From NCBI GenBank assembly GCA_000467715.1, contig AJFK01000769.1, forward strand, positions 62,001 through 126,000: 64,000 bases of DNA, written 5' to 3'. Of this stretch, positions 32,337 through 44,209 are shown piece by piece (position 1 is the stretch's first letter; every line of letters begins with the position of its first letter). The notes under the pieces were generated by a model that had not been told where the DNA came from, searched no databases, and worked only from the letters and a program-made list of their open reading frames with translations. Both the position numbers and the translations under genes were made by a program. This DNA comes from Hysterium pulicare CBS 123377. Its lineage: Eukaryota > Ascomycota > Dothideomycetes > Hysteriales > Hysteriaceae.

Positions 32337-33144
32337 AATCAATTATAGCCTGTGCTCCTTATCTTCCTCTCATGCTTGAGTCTGGAAGAGGAACGCGTCA
32401 TATATCCATGAAGTCCATCTCCGTATCACTAGGATCACATTCATCACGACCCACGGAGCCCTATCATGTCTGCCATCCTCACTCGATCGAAGGCGACTCA
32501 TGACTCACGCCGGATGCCATGATGAAATTACAAACATGTATATCATGGAAGTTCCACAGATCCGAGTGTGAGTATGTGTAAAGGTGGAATGCAATCACAT
32601 GTTAGTCACGACGAAGATCGATACTGTTGATGGTTGCGCGATTGGCTCGGTAGGAGCTGCAACGTTTGAAGGATGGTCATGCAAGAGTAAAGGTGGCACT
32701 TTTGGATCAACGAAATATGTTATAGGTCGCTGAATTCCGCGTTCTTTTCTATTTCCGGCTATCAATGCACCATACAGCATTTGAGGCGATGAAGAACAGA
32801 TAGATATTATACGATCAACACTTTCTGTACAAAATAAACACCTTTTCTAGAGACGACCCTCTATTTCACCCTCCATTTCATTCTTATTCCATCTCCCTGC
32901 AAAGAAGTCAAATCTGTAGATCCCACATCGATTTATCTCAACCCTTCCCCTTTTTCCCAACAGTGACATGCATATACCACCTCAAATATGCCGTGCTCCT
33001 CTTATTCTCAGCCGCTAATTCCCTCTTCTCATTCTCTTGCTTCTCTTAATACTCCTATTGCAGATCCTTCAACCCAGTCTGCTCAGCCAAGGCCCTGGAA
33101 TCCGGGAAACCGAACCCAAGCATGTCCTGCCGCGGGTATCTAGT
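32337..33144. other. Intergenic between convergent genes
   Basis: 3' flanks of NNF1 and of the FAD oxidase. Pyrimidine-rich near 32860-33070. No gene is seen. Confidence 0.5.
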
Positions 33145-34715
33145 TTAGGACTTGTTGACCACGAATGTCTGCCGAGGCTTAAGTCGTAATCCCCGACTGA
33201 AGATGTTATCAGGATCCCATTTATCCTTCAACCCTACCAACTTCTTTGCATTGTTTCCATAAATCGTCGTCGCAGCAACATCAACATCTACATATTCATC
33301 ATCAGCACCATCCTTCCACGAAGAAATAAAGAATCGATCAAAAGACTCACCAGCATAATTTCCATACTGTCCAACCCCCTTCTTCGCTCTCACCTCCTCA
33401 TCCTGCACAACACCCGCCGTCTCACTGGCCTTCAACAACAACCCCTTACTGAATGATTTGACTTCGTCGTCCAAAGCCGAATCATACCATTTGAAGCACG
33501 TAGCCACATTATAGAATTCCCCTCGATTGGAGAACGCCATTTCCTCGTTCGTCCGTTCGAGAACTTTCTTATAAGGAATCGTTTCAAAGAGAAGCAGACT
33601 CTCCCCCATCTTCTCATGACCATTGACGAACTCTAGGAACTCCTTGTGGAGAGATTGCACGAATCCTATGTCGAGCGGGAGAGTGAATGCGCCACCACCG
33701 AACATCTTTCGACCGCCGAAACCCGCAGAGTCGTTGAGTTGCGCGTTAAGATACTTATAGGGGATCATACCCGTGGTATCCACCAACGGCTCGAGTTTGA
33801 ATAGCGGTTCGAAGAATTCTTTCCCCTTCTCTCCTGGTCCGTTGTAGAACACTGACGCCAACACCACCGCCGCATTCGCAGGTGGAGGAGAAGAGAACCC
33901 CCAGAGCAGGACTTGATTTCCGTCGTTCGCTGTATGGAAATGATTCGCGAACTTCACGATCTCGGGGAGCTTGTCTGGGAGGAATATGAGCAGGCCTGAA
34001 TAGACGGGATCCTTTTGCTCGAAGCCTTGGAACACGAATTCTGTCACGACGCCGAAATTCTGGCCTGCGCCTCGCACGGCCCAGAAGAGATCCTCGTTTT
34101 CGGTCTCGGATGCTGTGACTAGTTTCCCGTCCGCCAGCACAATTTTGACGGAGAGAAGGCAGTCGATCGTAAGTCCGTACTTAGAGGTCAGATATCCATA
34201 CCCGCCTCCAAGAGTCAGACCGCCAATCCCCGTATGATTGACAGTGCCGCCGACGGTCGCTAGATCATACTTTGCAGCTTCGACATCGACGTCTTCCCAG
34301 AGACAGCCGCCCTGCGCAGTGATAGTTTTGGCCGCGGGATCGACGGTTACAGAGCGCATTTTGGACAGATCGATGACGAGGCCGTCGGAGATGGAGTTGG
34401 AACCGGAGGTAGAGTGGCCTCCGCCCTTCACGACAAATGGGATGGAGTGCTTGCGAGTGAAGGCTAGTACGGTGCTGATTTCCGGAGCTGAAGTTACCTT
34501 TATGACGGCTTGCTGGATACGTGTTAGAGATGTGAATCGAGCGTAGAAAGCGGGTTGGATATGTGAGGGGCTGGTCTTACGGCTCGCTTTTCGCAGTGGT
34601 CACTCCATCTCTTGATACTGTCTTCATAACCCGGCGTATCGGGCGTGAAGACTTCGGCTCCGGTGGACTTGAGTTCTTCTTTCAGGAGGTTGTAGACATC
34701 TGATGAATTACCCAT
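33145..34715 (-). CDS. FAD-linked oxidase, berberine-bridge-enzyme-like
   Basis: Two exons: 34715-34581 and 34512-33145, with a 68-bp intron (GTAAGA...ATCCAG), giving 500 residues. The FAD-binding PCMH-type domain (PF01565) has [10 protein letters not shown] with the likely flavin-linked His78, then [27 protein letters not shown] and [20 protein letters not shown]. The C-terminus ends with a BBE-type segment ([21 protein letters not shown]). The stretch that holds the second flavin-linked Cys in bicovalent members (GxC before the VGxGG motif) reads [10 protein letters not shown], so only one covalent link is expected. There is no signal peptide, so the enzyme should be intracellular; MGNSS could be a myristoylation start. 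A start at 34724 would add three residues. Such enzymes oxidise sugars, alkaloids or aromatic metabolites; the substrate cannot be inferred. Confidence 0.9.
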
Positions 34716-36358
34716 AGTGCACATAGTTCCGCTTCGCTCCGTAGAAATGGGTCCACGGGAATAATGAAAATGTCTTCAGACAACAATGAATGCGGGCGAC
34801 GGGTTGCCTTGAAACTACAGTAACGTCACCTGTTGTTATTCCGGATATGTTATAACTAAAGGAAGTTGATGATGAAGAGCCTTGGCGATGGGAGCAGTCC
34901 AGCTTTGCTTGAGTGAGTGGACGATGCCACAACGATATTTAGATGAACTTGTAGAGCTTTCTATTTGGGTTGACGGACGAAAAATCTGATTAGGACGTTA
35001 CTGTAGATTATTCTTTGGGACGTATCCAGCCAGTTCTTCTAGGAAGCTCGCAAACCCCAAGCGCTGACGTGCCTCGGAGGTCTGACCAACGAAGCCCCAC
35101 CTACACTAATCAGCTCCACCGGTGATCACGATAGAATCTAGGAGGAGAAGCTTACGAGTCAACCCTAAGGTATCAAGTAATTTCCCCCCAGGTTGCTGCT
35201 ACACCGCCCATCGAACGGCTTATTGGTTAGTAACTCCTGCTCCTGGGAAGTCCTATTTAAATGCGATTATGTAAGCACGCGTCTAAAAACATAGTCTCTC
35301 GAAATACCGGCCACGATGGGTGGAGTGACTTACTGCCATTCAGAGTCATATAAGTAGGTTAGTTGTAGTAGCTACCAGAGTAATAAAAAGTCGCAGAACT
35401 TTTATGAACTTGTGAACCTAAGTACCTAAAGGCCTATCTTTTCTAGCCATCCCAGAGTTCCACATAACTCCCCTAAATCTCAAAGTTAAACGTCATCAAA
35501 CACAAACCCCATGCAAGAAAGCCAAGTCTTGAAGTCAAGATTTGTACCAAAAATATCTTTAATATCTAAGACCTAAAGAATCACCTATGATCCCACAAAA
35601 TGGACACATCTTTATGATGTCCCAAAAGTCCTAGGTGTAGCTTTCCGTAGATAGCATCTCGAGTAGGAAATGGCCTGGGTAGTATGCAGGGTATAAACGT
35701 CATCTCAAACTCTAGTTGCTATCTCTGGTCTCTGGATCGTGATGGCTAGGTAGAGCGGTGGATTTCGTTTTCGGCCACCTGCGATTTCGACATTCCGACC
35801 ACCGATCGACATTCCGGCCACCGGTCTAGAAAGACCTCCCGGGCACCGCCGAAATCAACACTTCTTACACGAAAACTTTCCCAACATGGCACCTCTATGA
35901 TTCTGTGCTCCAAGTGGGTGAAACAGAGACTTTCATCATGCCTCAAGCAAAAGACTCGAAACCGTAGCCTGTAGGAGCCAAAAAAACTCGCAATGTATTA
36001 TTATCACTCCAACATTGAATTTCGTAAATATGCAAAGGTATATATGTTACTGCCCTCCCATCCATATGCGCATCTACACGCCAACTGTACAAATACTCTC
36101 GCCGAATCTCACTTATCTTCTCACCTCAACCAATGCTATCCAAACCCCACCAACCATCCCCAATCCAATGCAAGAGGCACGACACAAGCGCATAAAACTC
36201 TCATCGACGGTCGTCTTCCCGACCGAAGACTCGAGCTTGCGCCACTTAACTCTTTAGCCAAGCTAGCAAACCATGCAAACGATTAAAAGAATAGGCAAGA
36301 AGAAAAACTCGTGAGAAAAAGTGAATATGTTTTTCAATTTTTTTCAATCGAGTTTTAC
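34716..36358. other. Intergenic; short tandem repeat near 35770
   Basis: No supported gene in 1.6 kb. Between about 35,786 and 35,826 a unit of about 20 bp containing CGACATTCCG and CCACCG occurs twice in tandem with few differences. Confidence 0.5.
35786..35826. repeat. Two-copy tandem repeat, unit about 20 bp
   Basis: CGACATTCCGACCACCGAT is followed directly by CGACATTCCGGCCACCGGT. The copies differ at two positions. No function is evident. Confidence 0.6.
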
Positions 36359-39110
36359 TTACGACACTTGCACGAATTGTCCAATGGCTGGAACACCGTC
36401 CACAACAACATATACAACGTAAGGGCCCGGTGGAGCCACGTTCTTGTTCGGTGGCATCGTGACGGTGATGCTTTGTGCTGTCGACCCGGCTTTGAAGCCT
36501 GTGTTGTCGAGGAATGCCATGCGGTGGCCCATGTGCACTGAGTGGGTGACGTAGCCACCGTAGTAGAGGGCGACCTTGACGGCCTTGGCGCCAGAGGGTG
36601 CAGTGAAGGTGATTTTGAAGGTGGAGCCATTGGCCGTGAGGGCTTTTGAGGAGAGCGCGACGGCTGAGGGGCGGGTTGGGTTGCCTTGGAGGTAGGGAGG
36701 AGTGTAGATTTCGACACGGAATTCGGTAACATAGGGGTCTTGGGTCGTGGGTGTGAGGATGGGCTGTTCGACGGGATTGGAGCCAGCGACCATGAGTGTG
36801 CCGTCGAGGAGAAGGAGCGCAACACTGTGGTAGAGACGGGCGATGTTTGTGCTGGCGCCGGTGGTCCATCGCTGGCCAAGAGCCTTGGTGGGATCGTAGA
36901 TGAGAGCTTCGAAGGTTGGGTTACGGCCAAGTCCGAAACCTTGAGCACCTGTGTTACCACCGTTGAGGAAAATAGCTGTACCATCAGGGAGCAGGGTTCC
37001 TTCAACCATGACACGGCCTTCGGGCATGCTGTCCATCTCCCAAGTAGGGTTGGTGCCGAGAGGTTGAATACGTCCGCAGGAGGCATCAGTTGGAGCAGTA
37101 ACGTCTTGATAAGCGCCACCACCACAGATAATGATATCAGGATTCCACTGCGTAGCGCTGGACAATGGAAGCATGACGGAGCCACCAGTGTTGGGATAGG
37201 TACGGTAGTCACCTGGCAGATCGCCGAAGGTGCGGACGGTGGTGTTCGTGGCAACGTTGAAGAGTTCGGCAGATTTCGATACCTGGACGAAGAGAGTGCC
37301 ATCCCTCAACAGATGCATAAAGGGATACATATAATATGGCTGGTTCTTAGCGAGGATGTCCATTGGAATGCTCTTGCCCTGAGGAGTGCCATCCGCGTTC
37401 AGTATCTCATATGTGGGGTTGTTGTTCACTGGCTTGCTAGGATCAAGGCCGTTCAAGCTACCAGAAGCAACAAAGATAGTGCCATCACCCATAATCTGAA
37501 CAGAAGGATACCAACGAGCGGTAGAGAGCTGCTGTCCTGGTTCGCTCCAGTCTTTACCGTTGAGGCTTGCATCGGTGGAGGATCTCTTCAGGTATCGAAT
37601 AGCTTTGAAGCCATCTCCGACAGTTGGGTCAATGAAGTCCAAGGGAGCATTTCCACCAACGGAAAGGAATTGTCCATCAGCAAGGAAGATACCACCAGAG
37701 CAGAACGCGTTCGTCTTGTAGGCAAGACCAACAGGCTGATTTGTGGAAGGATCATATTCGGAAGAGTAGGCATATTGTCCGTTGGAGAGCTTGATTTGAG
37801 TGTAATTCTCTACCTTGTCCAAGAAGACAACACGGCCATTGGGCAGGAGACCAGCGTGCATAGGAGGGACACCAGCCTGACCAACAACCTTGAAGGAGCC
37901 AGGCTTGGCAGCTGCAGGCGCAGGGCTTGGTCCAGGGGCGGGAACGACCGCTCCACCAGAGCAGGGTCCGGATTGACAACCGTCACCGCAGTGAGCAGTG
38001 GTATTTCCGCAGTAGCCGTACATGGAGCAGCACGCTCCTTGGGCCCAGTTTCCGCAAACAGTTCCACCAAAGTTGACACCACACGAACCATCAGTCGTGA
38101 CCTTGGCGGTAGAAGTGGCACTTGAAGTAGAGACAACGGAAGAGGGCTTGCCAAGGACAGGCTCACCAGTAGTCGTGGTGGATGGTGGCTTGGTTCCAGT
38201 CGAAGCGGGAGCAGAAACAACGGTGGTAGATCCCGTGCATCCATTCTGGCATCCATTGGCGGGTAAACAATGGTCGGTGGTGGAACCGCAGTAGCCATAC
38301 TCGGAACAGCATCCACCATACTCTCCCTTAGGATCACAAGTGGAACCGCCGAAGTCTTTGCCGCATCGACCGTCAGATCGAGGCGCGGCGGAAGAAGCAG
38401 AAGGCGTCGAAGGAGCAGATGAAGCAGCTGCGGAAGTGCATCCACTTTGGCAGCCATTAGCTACGAGACAGTGACCATCGGTTTTTCCACAGTATCCATA
38501 GGAACTATTTAGAGATTAGCATTTCCCTCTACTTGTCCAACAATTTATCATTACCTGCAGCATCCACCATATGCGCCATTGGGATCGCAAGTAGCACCAG
38601 CGAAGTCCTTTCCACAACGTCCATCGCTTCGCGGAGCAGTTCCTGAAGCAACCGGGGTAGCAGCGACGCTTACAACAGAAGATGCCGCTGAGGTTGTGCA
38701 TCCTGAAATGCATCCAGTACCGCAGTGAGCAGGGGTGTTTCCACACTTTGAACGTTAGCCTGGTTTTCTTCATATCCAACCCGCTTTCTTACCCATCCAT
38801 ACTGACTGCAGCAAGTACCTGTATAGACAGTGCTGTCTGGGCTGCAAAGTGTGTTCCCGTTGTTGGGTCCGCAGGTTCCATCGGTGGAGTAGACATCACG
38901 CTTGACCTCTGGAACATGGCGGCGGAAAGTCTGGTAGTGTTCTGCGTTGCTAACATCCGCCTCGCACGTGTCGTTCTCGTTGCAATGCTGTCCTCGAAGA
39001 CATTTGTTCTCGATATCGCTGAACTTGCAGGTTGGCTGAACCCAGTGGAAAGTGATGTTGGCTGCCGCAAAGCTGGCGAATGCGCCGAGAGAAAGGATCG
39101 TCGCCTTCAT
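36359..39110 (-). CDS. Secreted glyoxal oxidase (copper radical oxidase, AA5) with four CBM18 chitin-binding modules
   Basis: Three exons: 39110-38793, 38745-38555 and 38504-36359, giving 884 residues. A signal peptide (MKATILSLGAFASFAAA) leads into a Cys-containing region and then four CBM18 (hevein-like) modules from about residue 80 to 350. Each has the CG...CCS.YG(W/Y)CG...HC...C pattern. Ser/Thr-rich linkers separate the modules. The catalytic beta-propeller (Glyoxal_oxid_N plus DUF1929) follows. The copper-radical site is complete: Cys438 (NAFCSGG) and Tyr502 (RWYPS) for the thioether-linked radical, Tyr728 and His729 (ARLYHS), and His824 (VTHSVH). The enzyme oxidises aldehydes such as glyoxal or methylglyoxal to acids and releases hydrogen peroxide outside the cell. 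The CBM18 array should hold it on chitin, probably the fungus's own wall or that of another fungus or an insect. The introns fall within module 1 and between the CC and YGYC parts of module 2. Confidence 0.95.
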
Positions 39111-41175
39111 GGTGGAAAAGAAAATCTGGATAGAGAATGTAAGTTGACTGAGTTCTATAAGTTGCTCAGACTCGGTCTGGGCACCCCTGATGTTTTAACC
39201 AAGACCCACAAAGAGAACGACGGCACGGTAAGGACAGACGACGAAAAGAGTATTACGGAACATGCTTGGGAAGTGAAATTGAACTTGGCAGAGGCGTGGA
39301 AATGGGTGAACGCTGCACCTGAGATGCGCGTTGCCGCCAATATCGGGAAGCTACATAGTGACTCCGCTGAAGCAATTGGTTCGGGAAGGGAAGTGACCAC
39401 AAGAATCCGAGAAGGACATACCCGGAATTGAAAGCGAGGATGTTTCTATTATTTGCACAATTATTAAGTTATGTATAAGGAATAATATTAGTGAGTGTAT
39501 TACAAGCACGTGAAGGCCGCGTTGCAGAGAGAGGATATGGACGAAGAAGCCGGAACGAGTGACGGCTCAACGAAAATAGAATAACAGAGAAAGACTGCTG
39601 GCAAAAAGAATGCCGACAGCTAGAGGAGAGAAGTGAGAAGAGAGGAGAGGAAGGAAAGCGATGTTGACGGCCTGGGCGGGTTGATATGGATAGCCAGTAG
39701 GGAGGGCTCAGGCCAGCCGCAGCCAGCAACCCAGCCGTAGCCGCATTACCGGCGCATAAGGATGCAAAAGCGTGAACAAATGGGCTCGGGCTTGCCATCG
39801 CTGCAAGCCATCCCCTCCAAGACTGGGGCGTTCGCCGAGTGATGTTTTGTGGCCAATCGAGGTTGCGAGGAGCGGGCGCTTTGATCAGAAACAATCTAAA
39901 ACGCCAGCCACAGCGCCCAGCCAGCAGCCGTGTGGGCGATCGTCAACAGGGACCACGTCTCCAAGTGCTGCTATTTCCAGTTGCTGAGAAAACACGAGCC
40001 TGCTAAACTCCGCTAGGCCTGAGGACACGAGATACGATGATTCTGCAGCAAGCATCGGAGATGTGACGTGGTAAGAGCAGGCACACGCGCTTGAACAACA
40101 TGATAAAACGTGCAGCCTTGTGGCGCCCCGGACAATCAAGAGACAGACTCAGAGTTCCCGCGAGCCGGCATTGATGAATTCAAGCAATATGCAACGGCTG
40201 CCAAGTAGTGCGGGCAGAGAGGGAAAGAATAAGCCTCGACGGACCCCTTGTCAGCATCGTGTCTTGTCCGATGTTCAGGGGCTGAGAATGCAAACCCCAC
40301 AGAGTGGCGGCAGAGGAAGCCAGGAACCGGTTTAGCGGGCCACCGTTCAGGGGCAGCCCACACCACGAAAGGCGCCCTAAAGAAGGCTATCGCACAATGT
40401 GATGGACACCCTGCAGTATACGAGAAGTAGTGAAAATTGAAGCTGCCGGCCTTAGACTCTGGCGTTTGCCGACAGCCCCTTCAACTCACCGCATGTCCGG
40501 CTGACCTGGGAAAGGAACAGTGGATGGACGTGGTTACATCGGAACGCCGTCAGCAAACGAAGGATCATACCTATGTGGTAGTTTACTCGCACCCCCAGTT
40601 TTCGACTCGTAAATTCTTGACCGATACGGCAGTTCGATGGTGAGACTAGACGAATACGGCAGCTCTCAATGCTTCATAAGGCGAAACCCTTGTCTCAGCA
40701 CTCTCTTAGAGTCTTGTTTAGCTCGACGACGAACACAAGACGAGATGGCCATTTCCATTCTTGTTTGACACAACAAATGTCAAGTGAGCCGTACCTCTGT
40801 GCCGTCTTACCGAAGAGACTGGCATCTCTGCACCACTAAACGACTTCAGTGCGAGCTTTCCATGTATTGACCTGACTAGCCGCCGAGCCGAGAACACATG
40901 GAACTACATGTGATTATTGACACGCTATACGAGGCTACCGAACGACATTTTCTTCTCCATTTTCCATACTCCCTTCCAATCCATCTGTCTCGTCCTGCAA
41001 TATCACATAAATGAGTATGCTGAGCACAATCTCTAAATTACATGAAACCTGCATATCAACCTTTCCCCCCTCACCTCCATTCTCGTAATACGAGCGAAAG
41101 AATCACGATCGTCCAACCCCCTCGTCTCATAGCCAACTCAGTCCCGAACACGAACTTGGCATCGTCACCTCCATC
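39111..41175. other. Intergenic, no supported gene
   Basis: About 2 kb with several 60-140-codon frames on both strands, all low in conserved features. The Ser/Pro-rich minus frame at 39469-39894 and the plus frames near 40.1-40.6 kb look like chance. The left end is the oxidase promoter. Confidence 0.45.
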
Positions 41176-41649
41176 TCAGCTCAACCCAAAGCAACCCCTG
41201 GCATGGGCTGGCACCTTCCTTCGTCTGGGGCTTCGAGCACAGAATGGACAGATGGTTGCCTCCCTTTGCTGCAGCACAACCTCGAACACTCGACACTTTC
41301 CATTTTCGCCAGCACTGAAGTTGTCGATCCGTGACGCTTTTCCAACCTCCTCCATAGGAATCGGAATGATTTCTCCCGTCTTTGCATCTCGGGGAAAGAC
41401 GTGTTCGCCTGCTTTGGGGTCGTAGGTGCTGAGTAGAGGGGAGTTACTGTTGCCAGGCGAAGAAAGGTCGATGGTTGGGATCGAGAGACGAGGGCGAGGT
41501 GTCTCGTCTCCCGCCGTGTCCTCTGACGTGCCAGAGGAGGTCCTGGAAGATGTTGTTGAAGGACGTCTGTCAGCGGATGAGGTTTGAGGCATGCCGATTG
41601 GTCTGATGGAGTGATGAAGGGGGTTGAGCGGGCTATTCAGATCGTGCAT
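41176..41649 (-). CDS. Small hypothetical protein, unknown
   Basis: Single frame of 157 residues from the ATG at 41649. The first 70 residues are Ser/Thr/Pro-rich and probably disordered (RRPSTTSSRTSSGTSEDTAG). A more structured part follows (HVFPRDAKTGEIIPIPMEEV, ENGKCRVFEVVLQQREA), then a CPFC pair and a basic end (RSPRRRKVPAHARGC). The central part looks coding. The C-terminus could be altered by an intron that I cannot place. I do not recognise the family. Confidence 0.45.
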   Translation of the reverse strand: MHDLNSPLNPLHHSIRPIGMPQTSSADRRPSTTSSRTSSGTSEDTAGDETPRPRLSIPTIDLSSPGNSNSPLLSTYDPKAGEHVFPRDAKTGEIIPIPMEEVGKASRIDNFSAGENGKCRVFEVVLQQREATICPFCARSPRRRKVPAHARGCFGLS

Positions 41650-44209
41650 TGCGCGGTCAACGCTGCAGGAGGAGTATTTGGTGAAGTAGCTATCGCCGCA
41701 TTTCCACTTAAGCTCTCATCAGTCCTGACTTCAAGTGCCTCCGAGAAAGTTTCACTTACAACTCGCAGGACCCAGTGACACATTTTCAGTTTCCCTTTTT
41801 TCGTTTTGCTGCTCTAAGATATTCCACCAACAATTGACTTTAGCAGACCACTGATTTTAGAGAGATCAGCTCCGGCCTTCTTTAAGTTTCTCTCCATGGT
41901 CACCGCTTCTTCTTCCGATTGCGCGATGCTGCAACTTTCCCAACGCTCGATGCTCAACCCTGGGTCGAAATGTAGACAAACGTCAATAGCAAGGACCTCG
42001 TGGCAACTACAACTCTTTCCTGCGTTCCTGCAGATATGGTGCAGCGACTATACCCATCGTCTGCGCAGCACTTTGTGGAGAGCGTGCTGGAGAGCTCGTT
42101 CAGCATTAGGCGGAAAAGAAGGGGGTTGGTCGGCTTTCATTCTTCCTTCAATTATCTTCCAGGACGCATTCCATCGTCCAGCAGAAAGGTGCATGTCATT
42201 CACGCGACTCGCATCATCCGTCAAGCGAACGAATTGGCACGATATCCCAAAACTTGCCTTAGTCACGTTTCATCATGCACCCCCGACAAGCAGTATTCCC
42301 CACCTGCCAAACTCCATTTAGCAACGTTGACAAGATGACAGCTGAGCTCGTACAGATACTCTCGCTGATGGGACCGGACCATTGTTCCTATGCGAGAAGC
42401 ATATGTACATACGTCCAGTACACATCCACACCGCCAGTTACAATAGCCTCAGAAGTCGTTGGGCGAGTTTGCATTTACACGCAGAGACCGTCAGCCAATC
42501 AACGGGCAGGCCACTCTTTCCCCTATCCCGGTCTGCATAAGGCGGGTTCCTAAAAAATATTCCGGTCTCTGGATCACACAGGAAATCTCGCCAATCCAAA
42601 TGATCGAACCGATCTACGATTTCCTTCCATGCTTCATCTCCATGATCTTCGCCACGAGTGGCATCCATGCGTCTCCATGCTGCCCAAGATCTGTCTCCGC
42701 AACTCTCCTACAAGCTGCTATGCAAGATTCCGACCTCGCTGCTACATTCCATCCGATAACCTTCTCCTATCCTTCCTTTCCCCAGAAACCATGAAAATAT
42801 ATGTAAATGAATATACGTATTCGAGGTAACAAGTACATACACAACTATTTCCCCAAACCGCCCCAACCCCCAACCTCTCTCTTCCGGGAAGTACATACAT
42901 TCAAGGCGCCCTCCCAGCGCCTCAGCCGCCCCCAGCAAACCAAAGTCCTACAAACTTTGGTTCTGTGCAACCTCAGTAGACAGCCCAATCCACTAGGCAT
43001 TCTTCCCGTCCCTCCCCGCCAGCCCGCTTCCCCATCGGCCCGCTTCGGGCCCTTGGTTAGTCTGCGGAAGTACGAATATGCACAGTTTCCAGATTCCGAA
43101 CCTCGCCGACTAACACACACACATACCCACAACCTTCTAAAAAGGTCGTGTATGCAATTGCCTGGGGGTGAGCGCTCATGTTACAGTCGTGTCCTTGCTA
43201 CGCCTGCTTTTGGGCTTTTTGACATGGCTTGCCGTGGTTTGTGTTCGCGCGGAGATTTCCTTCCTTTCCATTTCGTGCGTTTGGATGCCCGGTTGCATGT
43301 ATGTAATCTTCCGAATAGAAGAAGAAAGATCGCGAGATCGGGTCTTTGACGAGGATGTGCGGCTGGGATGGGTTTCTTTTGCGCGGCTAGGGCTCTTGCA
43401 AAAGAGGTCGGACACGTGGGATTGGGCTGACCTACTTAGCCCTTGCCCCCGGCTTTCGCTGTTTGTTTCTGCTGAGGTCGTACAGAACCAAAGATAGATG
43501 CGACTGTTTCGTTTTCCTGCGGTGGTGCCTGGGAAGGCTGGATGGGCTGGCGGGCTGGCTGAAGCGAAGGCCAGGAGGCCCTGGTGGGGGAGGTTGGACT
43601 GAGGCTACGTACCTACACTGCATTGCTTCGGGTGGTGTGAATAGAGGGGTGGATGTGTTAGGGAGTATGCTTTGCTTGAAGAAGTTGTGACTACTCAGTA
43701 TTATGGTAGGATGGATGAGATGAGTAGATGAGTAGATGGTTATCGCGCAATAAAGTTGAATTAATATTGAAGAGAATTCTACATCTACAGAGTTTGAACT
43801 GCAATAGTTTTTCTTTTGATACGCGCGCGAATGAGATAGTGTGTTAGAAATGCCACTTCATCTTTCCTGAACAGAACTGAGCTCGTATGAAAGGCGTGGT
43901 AGAAACCAAAAGTGGAAATGAATGAATAAGGCCGTGTTAATCATTGTCGTGAAAAGCATATCATCGTATCGTCGCGTCTCAACTGCAGTAGTTTTTCGGA
44001 TCCTTCTCGACTTCGTCCTTGGCCCCCTTTTGAAATCGAACAAGACATATTACCGGGAAGTTGTGAGCCAGAAAAGGCCAAACCATTCAAGACGCCTACT
44101 CCAGAGTACATAAAGACCGAAAACGTCCGAGAACGTAGCTTCCTTTTTCCCTCCTTTCCAACCATGATACCGATTCAACCAGAGAAATCCTCGTTCATAT
44201 TTATCTTCT
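41650..44209. other. Long intergenic stretch, no supported gene
   Basis: About 2.5 kb. Frames are short or arise from pyrimidine-rich stretches (for example 42840-43030). A short CA run lies near 43110. Simple GATGAGTA-type repeats lie near 43,700-43,740. Nothing with coding character was found. Confidence 0.45.

Noticed and set aside
36686-38125. Long plus-strand frame of 479 codons
   Set aside because: It is the antisense shadow of the glyoxal oxidase gene, whose domains and active-site residues are clear on the minus strand.
38682-39431. Plus-strand frame of 249 codons
   Set aside because: It overlaps the first exon of the glyoxal oxidase on the other strand and has no domain or start context.
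39469-39894. Ser/Pro-rich minus-strand frame
   Set aside because: Low-complexity composition, no conserved block, and similar open frames on the opposite strand.
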